From Candidatus Leptofilum gracile (GTDB lineage Bacteria > Chloroflexota > Anaerolineae > Promineifilales > Promineifilaceae), in NCBI GenBank assembly GCA_016713825.1, contig JADJOJ010000011.1, positions 124,001 to 188,000 of the forward strand: a stretch of DNA of 64,000 bases. Direction: 5' to 3'. Below are positions 17,682 to 26,445 of this stretch, one piece after another (the first letter of the stretch is position 1; each line of letters opens with the position of its first letter). A model generated the notes under the pieces. It was not told the DNA's origin. It ran no database searches and saw only the letters and a program-made list of their open reading frames with translations. A program made the position numbers and the translations under genes.

Positions 17682-19237
17682 GTAACCGTTCAGTTGTGAG
17701 CGGAACGCTGTCAACTGCAAAAAAGAGTCATAGCCTAAAAGCAAAAATCAAGCATACTAAATAGAATGGACGAGAAGCAACCACCTGCTGGCATAACTGT
17801 GGCCGACTGGCAAGCAACACCGAAATCGGTGCAGCAGTTGGTGGTCGGATTGCTGACAACTGTCGATCAGCTGCAACAAGCGGGGCGCAGCTGCGTGAGC
17901 AAGTGAATAAGAACTCGCAAAATTCATCCAAGCCACCTTCAAGCGATCCTCCTTCGGTGAAACGAAAGCCACCCAAGGTCAAAGGACAACGGCAGCGAGG
18001 TGGTCAGCCGGACACCAGGGCAAGGGAAGGCGTCTGAAACCACCTGACCAGGTAAGTCGATTTGTGGTCAGCCGCCCCATCTCCTGTGGGGCTTGTGGCA
18101 CACTGTTGCTGGGTGAAGACCCCGAGCCCAGTCGTCACCAGGTGACCGAGTTGCCGCGCATCGAGCCGGAAGTGGTCGAATATCAAGTCCACTGCCTGCG
18201 CTGCCAGGCTTGTGGTGAGCCGACACGCGGCCACTGGCCAGCCGAGATGCCAACAGGCTGCCTTGGGCCGCGCTTGCAAGCGGTCACCGGCTACTTGAGC
18301 GGCCGGTTCGGCGTCAGCCGACGGGATACTCAGGAGCTGTTGGCCACCTTGTTTCGCGTGGAGGTGGGCTTGGGCACGATTCCGGCACAAGAGCAACGCC
18401 TCAGCCAGGCGCTGGCCCAACCCGTAGAGGCCGCGCAAACCTTTGTGCAGCAGCAGCCAGCGGTTAACGTCGATGAAACGGGCTGGAAAGAAGCCAATCA
18501 ATCGGGTTGGCTGTGGGTGGGCAGTACGCCTGAGGTGGCCGTCTTTCTCTTGCGCCCCAGCCGCGGGCGGCAGGAGCTCACCGGCCTGCTTGGTGCGGAC
18601 TATGCCGGCATCGTCGGTTCCGACCGGGCCAGTGCTTACAATGCTCTCCCTGACCAGCAACGCCAACTCTGCTGGTCTCACTTGCGTCGCGATTTCCAGG
18701 CTTTGGTTGACCGCGGTGGCAATTCGGCTCTTGTCGGTCGTCTGTTGCTGGCCCAGGTCAAGCTGTTCTTTTCCTTGTGGCATCGGGTCCGCGATGGCAC
18801 CTTGACCCGTCAGGCGTTCCAAGAAGCAATGGGGCCTGTTCGGCGCGAAGTGGAGAGCCTGTTGCAGTTGAGTACGCTCCTGGTCGAGCATCGGCAAACC
18901 CAGGCCACTTGCCGCAACATGCTCAAGCACAAAACTGCCTTGTGGACCTTTGTTGATCAGGAGGGCATTGAACCGACCAACAATGCCGCCGAGCAAGCCT
19001 TGCGCCGCGGCGTCCTCTGGCGCAAGCGTAGTTTTGGCAGCCAAAGCGAGACCGGCAGCCGTTTTGTTGAGCGTATCCTGACCGTGGTTATTTCTTTGCG
19101 TCGCCAGCAGCGCGATGTCCTGGATTTCCTGACGGATGCTTGCCAGGCCTTGGTTTCGGGCATAGCCCCGCCATCTTTGTTGCCTGCTCCTTAGCTCTCT
19201 TTCTATCGACATGCTTAACCTACAACTGAACGGTTAC
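17682..19237 (+). mobile_element. IS66-family insertion sequence (single-transposase type)
   Basis: The element is 1556 bp with terminal inverted repeats starting GTAACCGTTCAGTTGT at 17682 and the complement ending at 19237. It is flanked by the 8-bp duplication AATAGTTG, as expected for IS66. Only one transposase frame is present, without TnpA and TnpB, as in the ISBst12 subgroup. No ACGGCCGT palindrome occurs inside it, unlike the surrounding genome. Intact ends plus a perfect duplication argue for a recent insertion. Confidence 0.92.
17766..19194 (+). pseudogene. IS66-family transposase with frameshifts near the N-terminus
   Basis: The long intact part (from about 18016; first usable start 18064) has the zinc-binding-like CGACGTLL and CLRCQACG segments and the DDE core: VNVDETGWK, VGSDRASAY and a final Glu in GIEPTNNAAEQALRR. 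The expected N-terminal linker (QNSSKPPSSDPP-like) is present but in other frames: breaks occur near 17880 and near 18012, where one G in CCGG seems missing. Two breaks make activity doubtful unless they are sequencing errors. Confidence 0.85.
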
Positions 19238-19245
19238 AATAGTTG
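19238..19245. repeat. Target-site duplication, right copy
   Basis: AATAGTTG, identical to 17674-17681, inside the coding frame of orphan gene A. Confidence 0.9.
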
Positions 19246-19621
19246 TTTCTTAAAACAGGGCGCATATTCATTTTGAAAACATTATCGATGGGCTTGATCA
19301 TTTCTTCCAGAAATTTCTTTGTTTTAGTTGATGAATTCTCAATAACAATTTGTATGAAGTACCGGCAACCAATGTCATGATCGTATTCTGATACATCCCA
19401 GTTGTCCCAATCAGTGTTTACGAAAGTCTCCCATGCTTCGTAATACTCCTGCAACTTTAGCTCATTAAAAGCATTTATTATGCCCTCAGACTTGCCCCAA
19501 TTCTTTAACGCTTGGCGAATCGATAGAATATCGTCTTCAGAAATATCAAATGTATATTTAGAACGTCGTATTTTCATAGCAACTACCTTTAGGATGGCCA
19601 TTCGCCTAAATGTTTTGAAAT

Positions 19622-21241
19622 TTACATGCGGAATGTGCCGTAACGGCCGTCTCCCAACCCCGCATTCAAAGTAGCCGAAAAGGCCAACCCCAGCGCCATG
19701 CGCGTTTGGGCCGGGTCGAGGATGCCGTCGTCCCACAGGCGGGCGGTGGCAAAATACGGGTCGCTTTCGTGGGCGTACTGGTCCAGGATGGGCTGCTTGA
19801 AGCTCGCTTCCGTGGCGGCAATCTGCTCCGGCGTAGGATTCTCAAACTGGCGCAGCGCCCGCGCCTGGCCCACGTCCCACAGCACGCCCGCCGCCGCCTC
19901 GCCGCTCATGACGCTGATGCGGCCGTTGGGCCAGGTGAACAAAAAGCGCGGGTCGTAGGCGCGGCCCATCATGCCGTAGTTGCCCGCGCCGTGGCTGACG
20001 CCGTGCAGCAGGGTGATGCAGGGCACATTGACGTTGCTCACGGCCATCACCATCTTCGCCCCGTCCTTGGCGATGCCGCCATTTTCATATTCCTTGCCCA
20101 CCATGAAGCCCGCGATGTTTTGCAAAAAGAGCAGCGGCGTGCCCCGCTGGCCGCACAGCTGGATGAAGTGCGTCGCCTTTAGGGCCGATTCGCTAAAGAG
20201 CAGGCCGTTGTTGGCCACGATGCCCACCGGGATGCCCAAAAGGTGGGCAAAGCCGCACACAATCGTCGGGCCGTAGCGCGCCTTGAACTCGCTCAGGCGG
20301 GAGCCATCCACCAGCCGGGCGATGATTTCGCGCACGTCGTACGCCTGGCGGCTGTCGGCGGGGACCACGCCGTACAGTTCCGCCGGGTCGTACAGCGGCT
20401 CTTCTGGCGTTTGCAGCACCACGGGCACGTTTTTGCGCTGGTTGAGATGGCTCACAATCTCGCGCACCTTGGCCAGCGCTTCCTCTTCGGTGTCGGCAAA
20501 ATGGTCGGCCACCCCGCTGAGGCGGGTGTGTACGTCGGCCCCGCCCAGCTCTTCGGCGGTCACTTCCTCGCCCGTGGCCGCCTTTACCAGCGGCGGCCCG
20601 GCCAAAAAGATGGTGCCGTTCTCGCGCACGATGATTGTCTCGTCGCACATCGCCGGGATGTACGCCCCGCCGGCGGTACACGAGCCGACAACGGCCGCAA
20701 TTTGAATAATCCCTTTACCTGACATCCGGGCAATGTTGTAGAAAATGCGGCCAAAATGCTCCCGGTCGGGGAAGACGTCGGCTTGCAGGTGCAAAAACGC
20801 GCCGCCGGAATCGACCAGGTAAATGGTGGGCAGCGCGTTTTGCTCGGCGATGGTTTGGGCGCGCAGATGCTTTTTCACCGTTTCGGGGAAGTAGGTGCCG
20901 CCCTTCACCGTCGGGTCGTTGGCGATGATCATGCATTCCAGCCCGGCCACCCGCCCCACGCCGGTGACGATGCCCGCGCTGGGCGCTTCACCGTCGTACA
21001 TCTCCCACGCCGCCAGGGGGGACAGCTCCAAAAACGGGCTACCCTCGTCCAAAATGGCGTCGATGCGGTCGCGCACCAGCAGTTTGCCCCGTGAAAGATG
21101 GCGCTCGATGGTGCGAGACGGCCGTTCCCCCGCCGCCGCCTTTTGCCGTTCATGCAGCTGGTCGGCCAACTGTTTGTTGTGGGCAAAATTGGTTTTGTAC
21201 TCAGAACTATTTGTGTGGATGTGGCTAATTACTTGGGTCAT
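19622..21241 (-). CDS. mccB: Acyl-CoA carboxylase carboxyltransferase subunit (methylcrotonyl-CoA carboxylase beta type)
   Basis: This 539-residue biotin-dependent carboxyltransferase moves CO2 from carboxybiotin to an acyl-CoA. Motifs include GGGTYFPETVKKHLRAQ-like sequence near residue 115, the oxyanion-type glycines in GSCTAGGAYIPAM, and FLQNIAGFMVGKEYENGG, whose form favours the methylcrotonyl/geranyl-CoA group over propionyl-CoA carboxylases. That group serves leucine or isoprenoid breakdown. The biotin-carrying partner is not adjacent. Its last 130 bases or so are the source of the repeats downstream. Confidence 0.9.
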   Translation of the reverse strand: MTQVISHIHTNSSEYKTNFAHNKQLADQLHERQKAAAGERPSRTIERHLSRGKLLVRDRIDAILDEGSPFLELSPLAAWEMYDGEAPSAGIVTGVGRVAGLECMIIANDPTVKGGTYFPETVKKHLRAQTIAEQNALPTIYLVDSGGAFLHLQADVFPDREHFGRIFYNIARMSGKGIIQIAAVVGSCTAGGAYIPAMCDETIIVRENGTIFLAGPPLVKAATGEEVTAEELGGADVHTRLSGVADHFADTEEEALAKVREIVSHLNQRKNVPVVLQTPEEPLYDPAELYGVVPADSRQAYDVREIIARLVDGSRLSEFKARYGPTIVCGFAHLLGIPVGIVANNGLLFSESALKATHFIQLCGQRGTPLLFLQNIAGFMVGKEYENGGIAKDGAKMVMAVSNVNVPCITLLHGVSHGAGNYGMMGRAYDPRFLFTWPNGRISVMSGEAAAGVLWDVGQARALRQFENPTPEQIAATEASFKQPILDQYAHESDPYFATARLWDDGILDPAQTRMALGLAFSATLNAGLGDGRYGTFRM

Positions 21242-21291
21242 ACGCCTCTCAGTGGGATTGTGGGTTATCTGTTCAGGTGCGATTTTGGGGT

Positions 21292-21304
21292 GGGGGGGGG
21301 GGGG
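21292..21304 (+). repeat. Poly-G tract of 13
   Basis: Thirteen consecutive G, with short G runs on both sides, just upstream of the carboxyltransferase start. A further run of eight G lies at 21356-21363. Such tracts slip in replication and are also prone to sequencing error. Confidence 0.9.
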
Positions 21305-21335
21305 TGGGCTATGGTTGGAAAATTAAAATTTTGTT

Positions 21336-21659
21336 TTGTGTTATTATTTTGGCTCGGGGGGGGAAATTGTAGGGAACAATTTTCCCGCTTTACGAGAAAC
21401 TGTTTCCGTCACAGCTCCGCTCTTTTTTATCAAAATATTTGCTGTTATCATTTCAATGATTTTGATTGTAATCGTTGAAAGCTTTGCTTTTTCCCTATTC
21501 CTTTACAGCCTCAAAGTGTCTGCTTCTTATTCTACTGTTTTGTGGATAATCTCTATTGTCAACATTCCCACTATATTATTTGTCCTTCTCAGAACGTTTG
21601 ACATTAGCCTTGGCTTGTACAGTAGAAGCGGATTCCTAGAGAACGTACATTTTTGGTAA
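21336..21659 (+). CDS. Possible small membrane protein
   Basis: The open frame covers 107 residues from a GTG, or fewer from an internal ATG near 21458. It contains two or three hydrophobic helices (FFIKIFAVIISMILIVIVE and STVLWIISIVNIPTILFVLL). There is no clear ribosome binding site and no family that I recognise. The G8 tract lies at its beginning. It is AT-rich like its neighbour and may be a decayed gene. Confidence 0.35.
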   Translation: MCYYFGSGGEIVGNNFPALRETVSVTAPLFFIKIFAVIISMILIVIVESFAFSLFLYSLKVSASYSTVLWIISIVNIPTILFVLLRTFDISLGLYSRSGFLENVHFW

Positions 21660-21761
21660 CTGTATAAGATTCTGCTACTTCTTTTTGCCGTTCGGGTAGC
21701 TGAACAAAATAGATCTGGAAAAGGACCACTGATTCTTTCAATTGAATTTCAAGATTTGCCA

Positions 21762-22050
21762 ATGAAGAAATCGAACAAATTTTCACTCATAGTTGAATTT
21801 GTGGCTACGGCTGGATTCTCATTTATGGGATCTTTGTTTTTCAGTTTTTTGGCGTTTGCACTGTTCTATCTTGGGGGGGGCCGGGCAGGTAATCTTTATT
21901 TGCGGGGTGTTTATTGGAGTTGTATTCTCAAATATTCGGTACAAACGAGAAAAAGAAATCACAAAGCGATTTGTAATCAGCATATTCTTGCCCATTGTCG
22001 TTACCACAATCATTTCAACCGTGATGACAGTTGCAGTGCTCAATCATTGA
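21762..22050 (+). pseudogene. Small membrane protein split at a G8 tract
   Basis: From the ATG at 21762 the frame reads MKKSNKFSLIVEFVATAG and enters the G8 run at 21873-21880. After it, the frame with coherent membrane sequence (QVIFICGVFIGVVFSN, then ISIFLPIVVTTIISTVMTV) is one base off. Removing one G would join them into about 95 residues with three helices, ending at 22050. This may be phase variation, mutation or a base-calling error. I do not recognise the family. Confidence 0.5.
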
Positions 22051-22063
22051 GTAAGATTTGGCG

Positions 22064-22546
22064 ATGGATTCTTTGCACGCAATAGATTTGCAGAAATTTA
22101 TTGATGAACAGGGCCTTGCCGCCCAAATTTTGCATCTGGAGGTAGACACGCCGACGGTGGCGGATGCGGCCGTTTCTCTCAACGTCGCGCCGGAGCAAAT
22201 TATCAAGTCGGTGCTGTTCCTGGCCGATGGCCAGCCGGTGATGGTGATTGCCAGCGGCCTGGCCCGGCTGGACCGCAAGGCGCTGGCCGACTTTCTGGGC
22301 GTGTCGCGACGGCGGGTGAAGATTGCCAGCGCGGAACAGGTGCTGGCCCACACAGGCTACGTGGCGGGGTCGGTGCCGCCGTTTGGCTACAAGCAGCCCA
22401 TTGAAACGGTGGTGGAAACGGCCGTTCTCCAACTTACCGGCCCCATCTACGGCGGCGGCGGCGACATTCACGCGCTGATGCAGCTCACGGTGGCGGAATT
22501 GCAGCGGGTGGTGGGGGAGAAGACGGCCGTTTTGCAAGAAGTGTGA
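22064..22546 (+). CDS. YbaK/EbsC-family aminoacyl-tRNA deacylase
   Basis: This 160-residue editing-domain protein would hydrolyse mischarged tRNA. Family features are ADAAVSLNVAPEQIIKSVLFLADG (the Lys of the active site), VMVIASGLARLDRKAL, VLAHTGYVAGSVPPFG and PIYGGGGDIHALMQLT. It is closest in style to Cys-tRNA(Pro)/ProX-type proteins, and the exact tRNA is not clear. Start at the ATG 22064. Single gene; it includes two ACGGCCGT sites, encoding ETAV and KTAV. Confidence 0.9.
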   Translation: MDSLHAIDLQKFIDEQGLAAQILHLEVDTPTVADAAVSLNVAPEQIIKSVLFLADGQPVMVIASGLARLDRKALADFLGVSRRRVKIASAEQVLAHTGYVAGSVPPFGYKQPIETVVETAVLQLTGPIYGGGGDIHALMQLTVAELQRVVGEKTAVLQEV

Positions 22547-22722
22547 CATTTAGCGTTCGCATCTTTGGCAATGGTCACTGGTGAGGAACGGCCGTATCCC
22601 CCAAACTAAATCCTCAGAGCATCCACCCATCTGCTGAAGATACGAATGAAAAATCAGCAGGTTTACTAAATTTAATCCGCGTTCATCCGCGTTAATTCGC
22701 GTCCCATTTCAAGGAGCGACCC

Positions 22723-23976
22723 ATGAATACCTTTGAACCCCTCTGGGCCAATGTAGACGAAGACGGCCATTTAGATCTTCCCCCCGATGTAATGACCCAA
22801 TTTGGCATTGAACCCGGCACCCGCCTGCGGCTGGAAATGACTGCCAACGGCCTCAAGCTCCATCGCCCCGTTACCCATCTGGCCAAAATCTACATCGAGC
22901 CAACCAACCGCTGCAACATCGACTGTCGCACCTGTATGCGCCAAAATTGGGACGTCACCCTGGGCAAAATGTCGGCCAAAACGTTTGCCGCCATCGAAGC
23001 CAGCCTGGCCGAGCTGACGCCGCCCGTGACGGTGATGTTTGGCGGCATTGGCGAGCCGCTGCTGCATCCCCAAACGGCCGATATGATTGCCGCCGTCAAA
23101 GCGCTAGGTTTCCGGGCTGAGATGATTACCAACGGCACCCTCCTCACCGAGCGCCGCGCCAAACAGCTCATCGAGGCGGGCCTGGATTTGCTCTGGGTCT
23201 CCATCGACGGCTCCTCGCCCGAAAGCTACGCCGACGTGCGCCTGGGGGCTGAACTGCCCCGCGTGCTGGAAAATTTGCGCCGCTTCCGCCGCCTGCGCCG
23301 CCCGGCGCACCGCCCCACGCCAGAAATTGGCATCGCCTTTGTGGCCATGCAGCGCAACATCGCTGATTTGCCAGAAGTGCTGCGGATTGGCAAAAGCGTA
23401 GGCGCTAAACATTTTTCCGTAAGCAATCTGCTGCCGCATTCGGCCGAAATGGAGGAGGAAATCCTCTACAAGCGGTCCATGCGCAACATTACCTACCTGC
23501 CTTCTTCCTGGCTGCGTCGCCTGAGCTTGCCCAAGATGGATTTTAATGAGATGACGGCTGGGCCGCTGATGGAGGCGTTTAACAGTGGTTACAACGTCTC
23601 TTTTGCGGGCAACAATTTAGGGGAGATGAATGATGTGTGTACCTTCATTGAGCAAGGGGCGATGGCGGTGGGGTGGGACGGCCGTATTGCCCCCTGTCCG
23701 CCGCTCCTGTATCACCACATCGGCTACATTCGCGGCTACCGGCGGGAATCATTTGCCCACATTTTAGGCGATATTCACCAACAATCGCTGCAAACCTTAT
23801 GGCAAACCCCTGCCTACGAAGCGTACCGGGATCGCGTGCAGCGATTTGCCTTTGCGCCCTGCACGGCGTGTGGGGGGTGTGAGTTGTTGGAGAATAACGA
23901 GACGGACTGTTTTTGGAACGAAGCGCCAGCGTGTGGCTCTTGCCTGTGGGCACAGGGCTTTGTGCAATGTCCGTAA
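22723..23976 (+). CDS. Radical SAM protein with N-terminal AbrB-like and C-terminal SPASM-like regions
   Basis: This 417-residue protein starts with about 50 residues resembling a SpoVT/AbrB swapped-hairpin domain (VDEDGHLDLPPDVMTQFGI). The radical SAM core follows, with the 4Fe-4S motif C64-x3-C68-x2-C71. A Cys-rich C-terminus (CTACGGCELLENNETDC and CGSC) could hold auxiliary clusters, as in SPASM maturases. The layout recalls maturases of tungsten-cofactor oxidoreductases or peptide modifiers, but no partner gene is adjacent, so the substrate is open. Confidence 0.82.
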   Translation: MNTFEPLWANVDEDGHLDLPPDVMTQFGIEPGTRLRLEMTANGLKLHRPVTHLAKIYIEPTNRCNIDCRTCMRQNWDVTLGKMSAKTFAAIEASLAELTPPVTVMFGGIGEPLLHPQTADMIAAVKALGFRAEMITNGTLLTERRAKQLIEAGLDLLWVSIDGSSPESYADVRLGAELPRVLENLRRFRRLRRPAHRPTPEIGIAFVAMQRNIADLPEVLRIGKSVGAKHFSVSNLLPHSAEMEEEILYKRSMRNITYLPSSWLRRLSLPKMDFNEMTAGPLMEAFNSGYNVSFAGNNLGEMNDVCTFIEQGAMAVGWDGRIAPCPPLLYHHIGYIRGYRRESFAHILGDIHQQSLQTLWQTPAYEAYRDRVQRFAFAPCTACGGCELLENNETDCFWNEAPACGSCLWAQGFVQCP

Positions 23977-23988
23977 AAGAGGTGTGGG

Positions 23989-26352
23989 TTACGGCCGTTC
24001 CCCAACGGCCGTTGGGGCGGCAGGCAGTGTAAACCAGAACAGCCCTCCTTCATTGGGAATGCTTTCTGCGCCAACTTCGCCGCCCAAACGCTCTCCAATG
24101 CGCTGCACAATGGAAAGCCCCAGCCCGTAGCCGCTGTCCTGGCGCAGGTTAAGCTGCGTGAAGGGCACAAACAGCTGCCCCCGTTCCTCTGGCGCAATGC
24201 CAATGCCGTTGTCTTGAATCCAGAATTTGATCGTGCCGCTGGCCAGTGGTGTGGCTCCCAACGTCAATTTCGGCGGATGTCCCCCGTACTTGATGCCGTT
24301 GCTCATGTAATTCACCCAAATCTCTTCCACCCAGGGCGCATATCCCGTGGCCAACGGCCATTCATCTGGCACTGTTACGCTAACGCCATGCTGCCGGTTC
24401 AGGTGGGCCAGCCGTTGGCGCGCTTCTTCCACAATCAGCTTCATGTCTAGGGGGGCGATGGGCACTTCCATTTCGCGCACGCCTGCTAGCAGCAGCAGCG
24501 CGTCGATGATGTTGGCCATTTTGTGGCCGCTTTGCTGGATAATTTCCAGGTAGCGCTGCCGGTCGGCCGCAGGCAGCGATTCAAATCTGCCAGACAGCGT
24601 CTCGGCCAGCCCCACCATATGGCTGATGGGCATTTTGAGGTCGTGGGCCACGGTGTGGGCAAAGGCGTCTAGCTCTTCGTTGCGGGCCTGTAAATCGGCG
24701 GTGCGCCGGGCCACGCGGTCTTCCAGTTCATCGTTGGCCAGCTGCACTTCGCGGTAAAGACGGCCGTTCTGTACAGCCATCGCCGCCTGGTTGGCAATCG
24801 CTTGCAGCAAGGCCAGGTCGTCATCATCCAGCGGTTCGCCTTCGCTGCTGGTGCCGGTAACCAGCAAGCCAATGAGCTGCCCCTGGTACACCAGCGGGGC
24901 ATACCCCAGCGAGCGCATCTGCCCGGCTGTACGCAGCGGTAAGGCGGCCCAATTGGGGTCCGAGGCTGCGGGGGTTAGCAACTGTGGCTGCATTTGGGCT
25001 GAAAATGGGGTGCCCGCGGGCGGGGTCAGCGGGACATCTGGTTGGATGTACGGGTCTAGCTGCCCTGCGCTGTGCCAGAAATGGCATAGTTGATCGTGGG
25101 CGTTCAGGGTGTAAACGGCCGTAAATGCACCCCCAATCGCCCGCAACGTTTCTTCACACACCACCGTCACCGTCTGCTCTAGCTCAATATTGGCGCTGAG
25201 CCGGGCGGCAATGTGGGCCAAAATTTCGGCCAGGTTGCGCGCTTTACGCTCGCTCACCAGCAGGTGGCTGTAGCTCAGCGTGCGTGCCGTCTGCGCCGTG
25301 AGCAGCGAGAGCAAGTCCAGATCGTCATCGACAAACAGCGGCTTTTGGCGGCAGAAGAGCAGCAGCAGGCCGTAGGTTTGCAGCGGCGAGGTGATGGGAA
25401 TGGTGAGGATGCCATTGGCCCCCAGCGCCAGATTGAGCTGCATGCCAATCTGGCCCAGGTCGCCGGGCGCGGTGGCAAAGTAGGGGCCGCGCTCCAGCCA
25501 AACCCGCCCCAGCCGGTCGGCCCTGGCTGGTATCTGCACGTCCAAAGCCGGGTAGCCGGGTGGGGGGGTGATGATGAGCTGTTCGGTTTCTGGATCGAGC
25601 ATGGCGGCAACGGCCGTAATGCTATCTACACTGCGGTGCGCGGCCAGGCAAAGGTAGCCAACCACCCGGTCTAGCTCCATGTCGGCATATTGGGCGGGCA
25701 CATTGTGCAAGAATTGGCTCAACTCACTTAGCTGCCAATATTTGCGCAGCCAGCGGGGTGGGGCAAACCCCAGGTAAAAAGCGGCCCCGGCAATGAGCGT
25801 CAGGCTGATGGAGATAAAGCCGAGGGCGGTATTGCTGGCAAAAACCTGGCGGAAGGGGACAAAGGTGACGATGGCCAGCAGCAGGGTGAGAATGCCCAGC
25901 GCCACCAATCGCAGCCGCCAACGGGCCACGCCGCTGCTCACCCGTGCCGCGCGAATGAAGGCGATAACGGCATACCCTTCGATGCCGATGAAGTAGGCCA
26001 GCACGAGTATCAGGAAGATGTTGGTGCCTGTGGCCAGGGTGAGAATGAGGCCAGAAAGCACCATCCCGCCAATGGCCAGCTGTTTGACGTACGGCCGTAC
26101 TTTCCAAAAATGTTGCACCAGCCGCAGCAGCAGGTATGGGTGGGCTACCAAAGCCAATGTAGATGGCGTCAGCTGGAGCAGCGAAAAATTGTTGTACCAA
26201 TCAGGGGGAGTCAGGGCAATGGCCACCGAAAGCATTACCAGGGCAATGTCTAACCGTGCACTGTCCCGAAAGCGGAGCAGGCTGCCCAGAGCAAACAGGG
26301 CAATGCCCCAAAAGAAGAGTTGAATCAGCAGGATAAGGGTCGCTTCTGACAT
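23989..26352 (-). CDS. Membrane sensor histidine kinase with GAF domains
   Basis: The protein has 787 residues. An N-terminal membrane region spans about residues 1-205 (seven or so helices). Two GAF-like domains follow, about 225-375 and 385-545, then a coiled coil and a HisKA domain with His570 in VAHDLKMPI (the phytochrome/Cph1-like H-box). The HATPase has N-box NYMSNGIKYGG, G1 DNGIGI and G2 GYGLGLSI. No response regulator is adjacent. It converges on the radical SAM gene with 12 bases between their stops. Confidence 0.9.
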   Translation of the reverse strand: MSEATLILLIQLFFWGIALFALGSLLRFRDSARLDIALVMLSVAIALTPPDWYNNFSLLQLTPSTLALVAHPYLLLRLVQHFWKVRPYVKQLAIGGMVLSGLILTLATGTNIFLILVLAYFIGIEGYAVIAFIRAARVSSGVARWRLRLVALGILTLLLAIVTFVPFRQVFASNTALGFISISLTLIAGAAFYLGFAPPRWLRKYWQLSELSQFLHNVPAQYADMELDRVVGYLCLAAHRSVDSITAVAAMLDPETEQLIITPPPGYPALDVQIPARADRLGRVWLERGPYFATAPGDLGQIGMQLNLALGANGILTIPITSPLQTYGLLLLFCRQKPLFVDDDLDLLSLLTAQTARTLSYSHLLVSERKARNLAEILAHIAARLSANIELEQTVTVVCEETLRAIGGAFTAVYTLNAHDQLCHFWHSAGQLDPYIQPDVPLTPPAGTPFSAQMQPQLLTPAASDPNWAALPLRTAGQMRSLGYAPLVYQGQLIGLLVTGTSSEGEPLDDDDLALLQAIANQAAMAVQNGRLYREVQLANDELEDRVARRTADLQARNEELDAFAHTVAHDLKMPISHMVGLAETLSGRFESLPAADRQRYLEIIQQSGHKMANIIDALLLLAGVREMEVPIAPLDMKLIVEEARQRLAHLNRQHGVSVTVPDEWPLATGYAPWVEEIWVNYMSNGIKYGGHPPKLTLGATPLASGTIKFWIQDNGIGIAPEERGQLFVPFTQLNLRQDSGYGLGLSIVQRIGERLGGEVGAESIPNEGGLFWFTLPAAPTAVGERP

Positions 26353-26390
26353 ACCGCGCTCATTATAAACGATATAGTACCTGCCGTCAG
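26353..26390 (-). promoter_or_regulatory. Promoter of the second histidine kinase, near-leaderless
   Basis: On the minus strand CTGACG (26390-26385), a 17-base spacer and TATAAT (26367-26362) lie upstream of the ATG at 26352, with only nine bases between the -10 box and the ATG. Transcription would start about three bases before the codon. Confidence 0.6.
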
Positions 26391-26445
26391 CCAGAATGAT
26401 GGCAGATTGACCAAAATTCCCTCAGCCTTCACGAATTCACCCCGG

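Larger units (their letters stand above)
17588..19577 (-). pseudogene. Orphan gene A, interrupted by an IS66-family element
   Basis: The coding start is 19577 (MKIRRSKYTFDISEDDIL), 45 bases after the carboxyltransferase stop. The frame runs into the insertion at 19238. If the element and one copy of the 8-bp duplication are removed, the frame continues through 17673-17588 and ends in a clean TGA, giving 141 residues with the tail NYFRNMAPNVFAEEKYFWEE. The present allele loses these last residues and gains a few from the element end. The protein is AT-rich, acidic and not recognised. Confidence 0.75.

Noticed and set aside
18004..19212. Minus strand frame across the IS66 element
   Set aside because: It is the antisense of the transposase, which has DDE motifs; it is bounded by the element and has no domain of its own.
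16029..19757. Chromosomal integron with attC sites
   Set aside because: The gene-repeat-gene layout is integron-like, but the repeats are direct copies of a coding gene end and do not pair left half with right half as attC does. I see no RYYYAAC/GTTRRRY boxes in proper places and no IntI gene.
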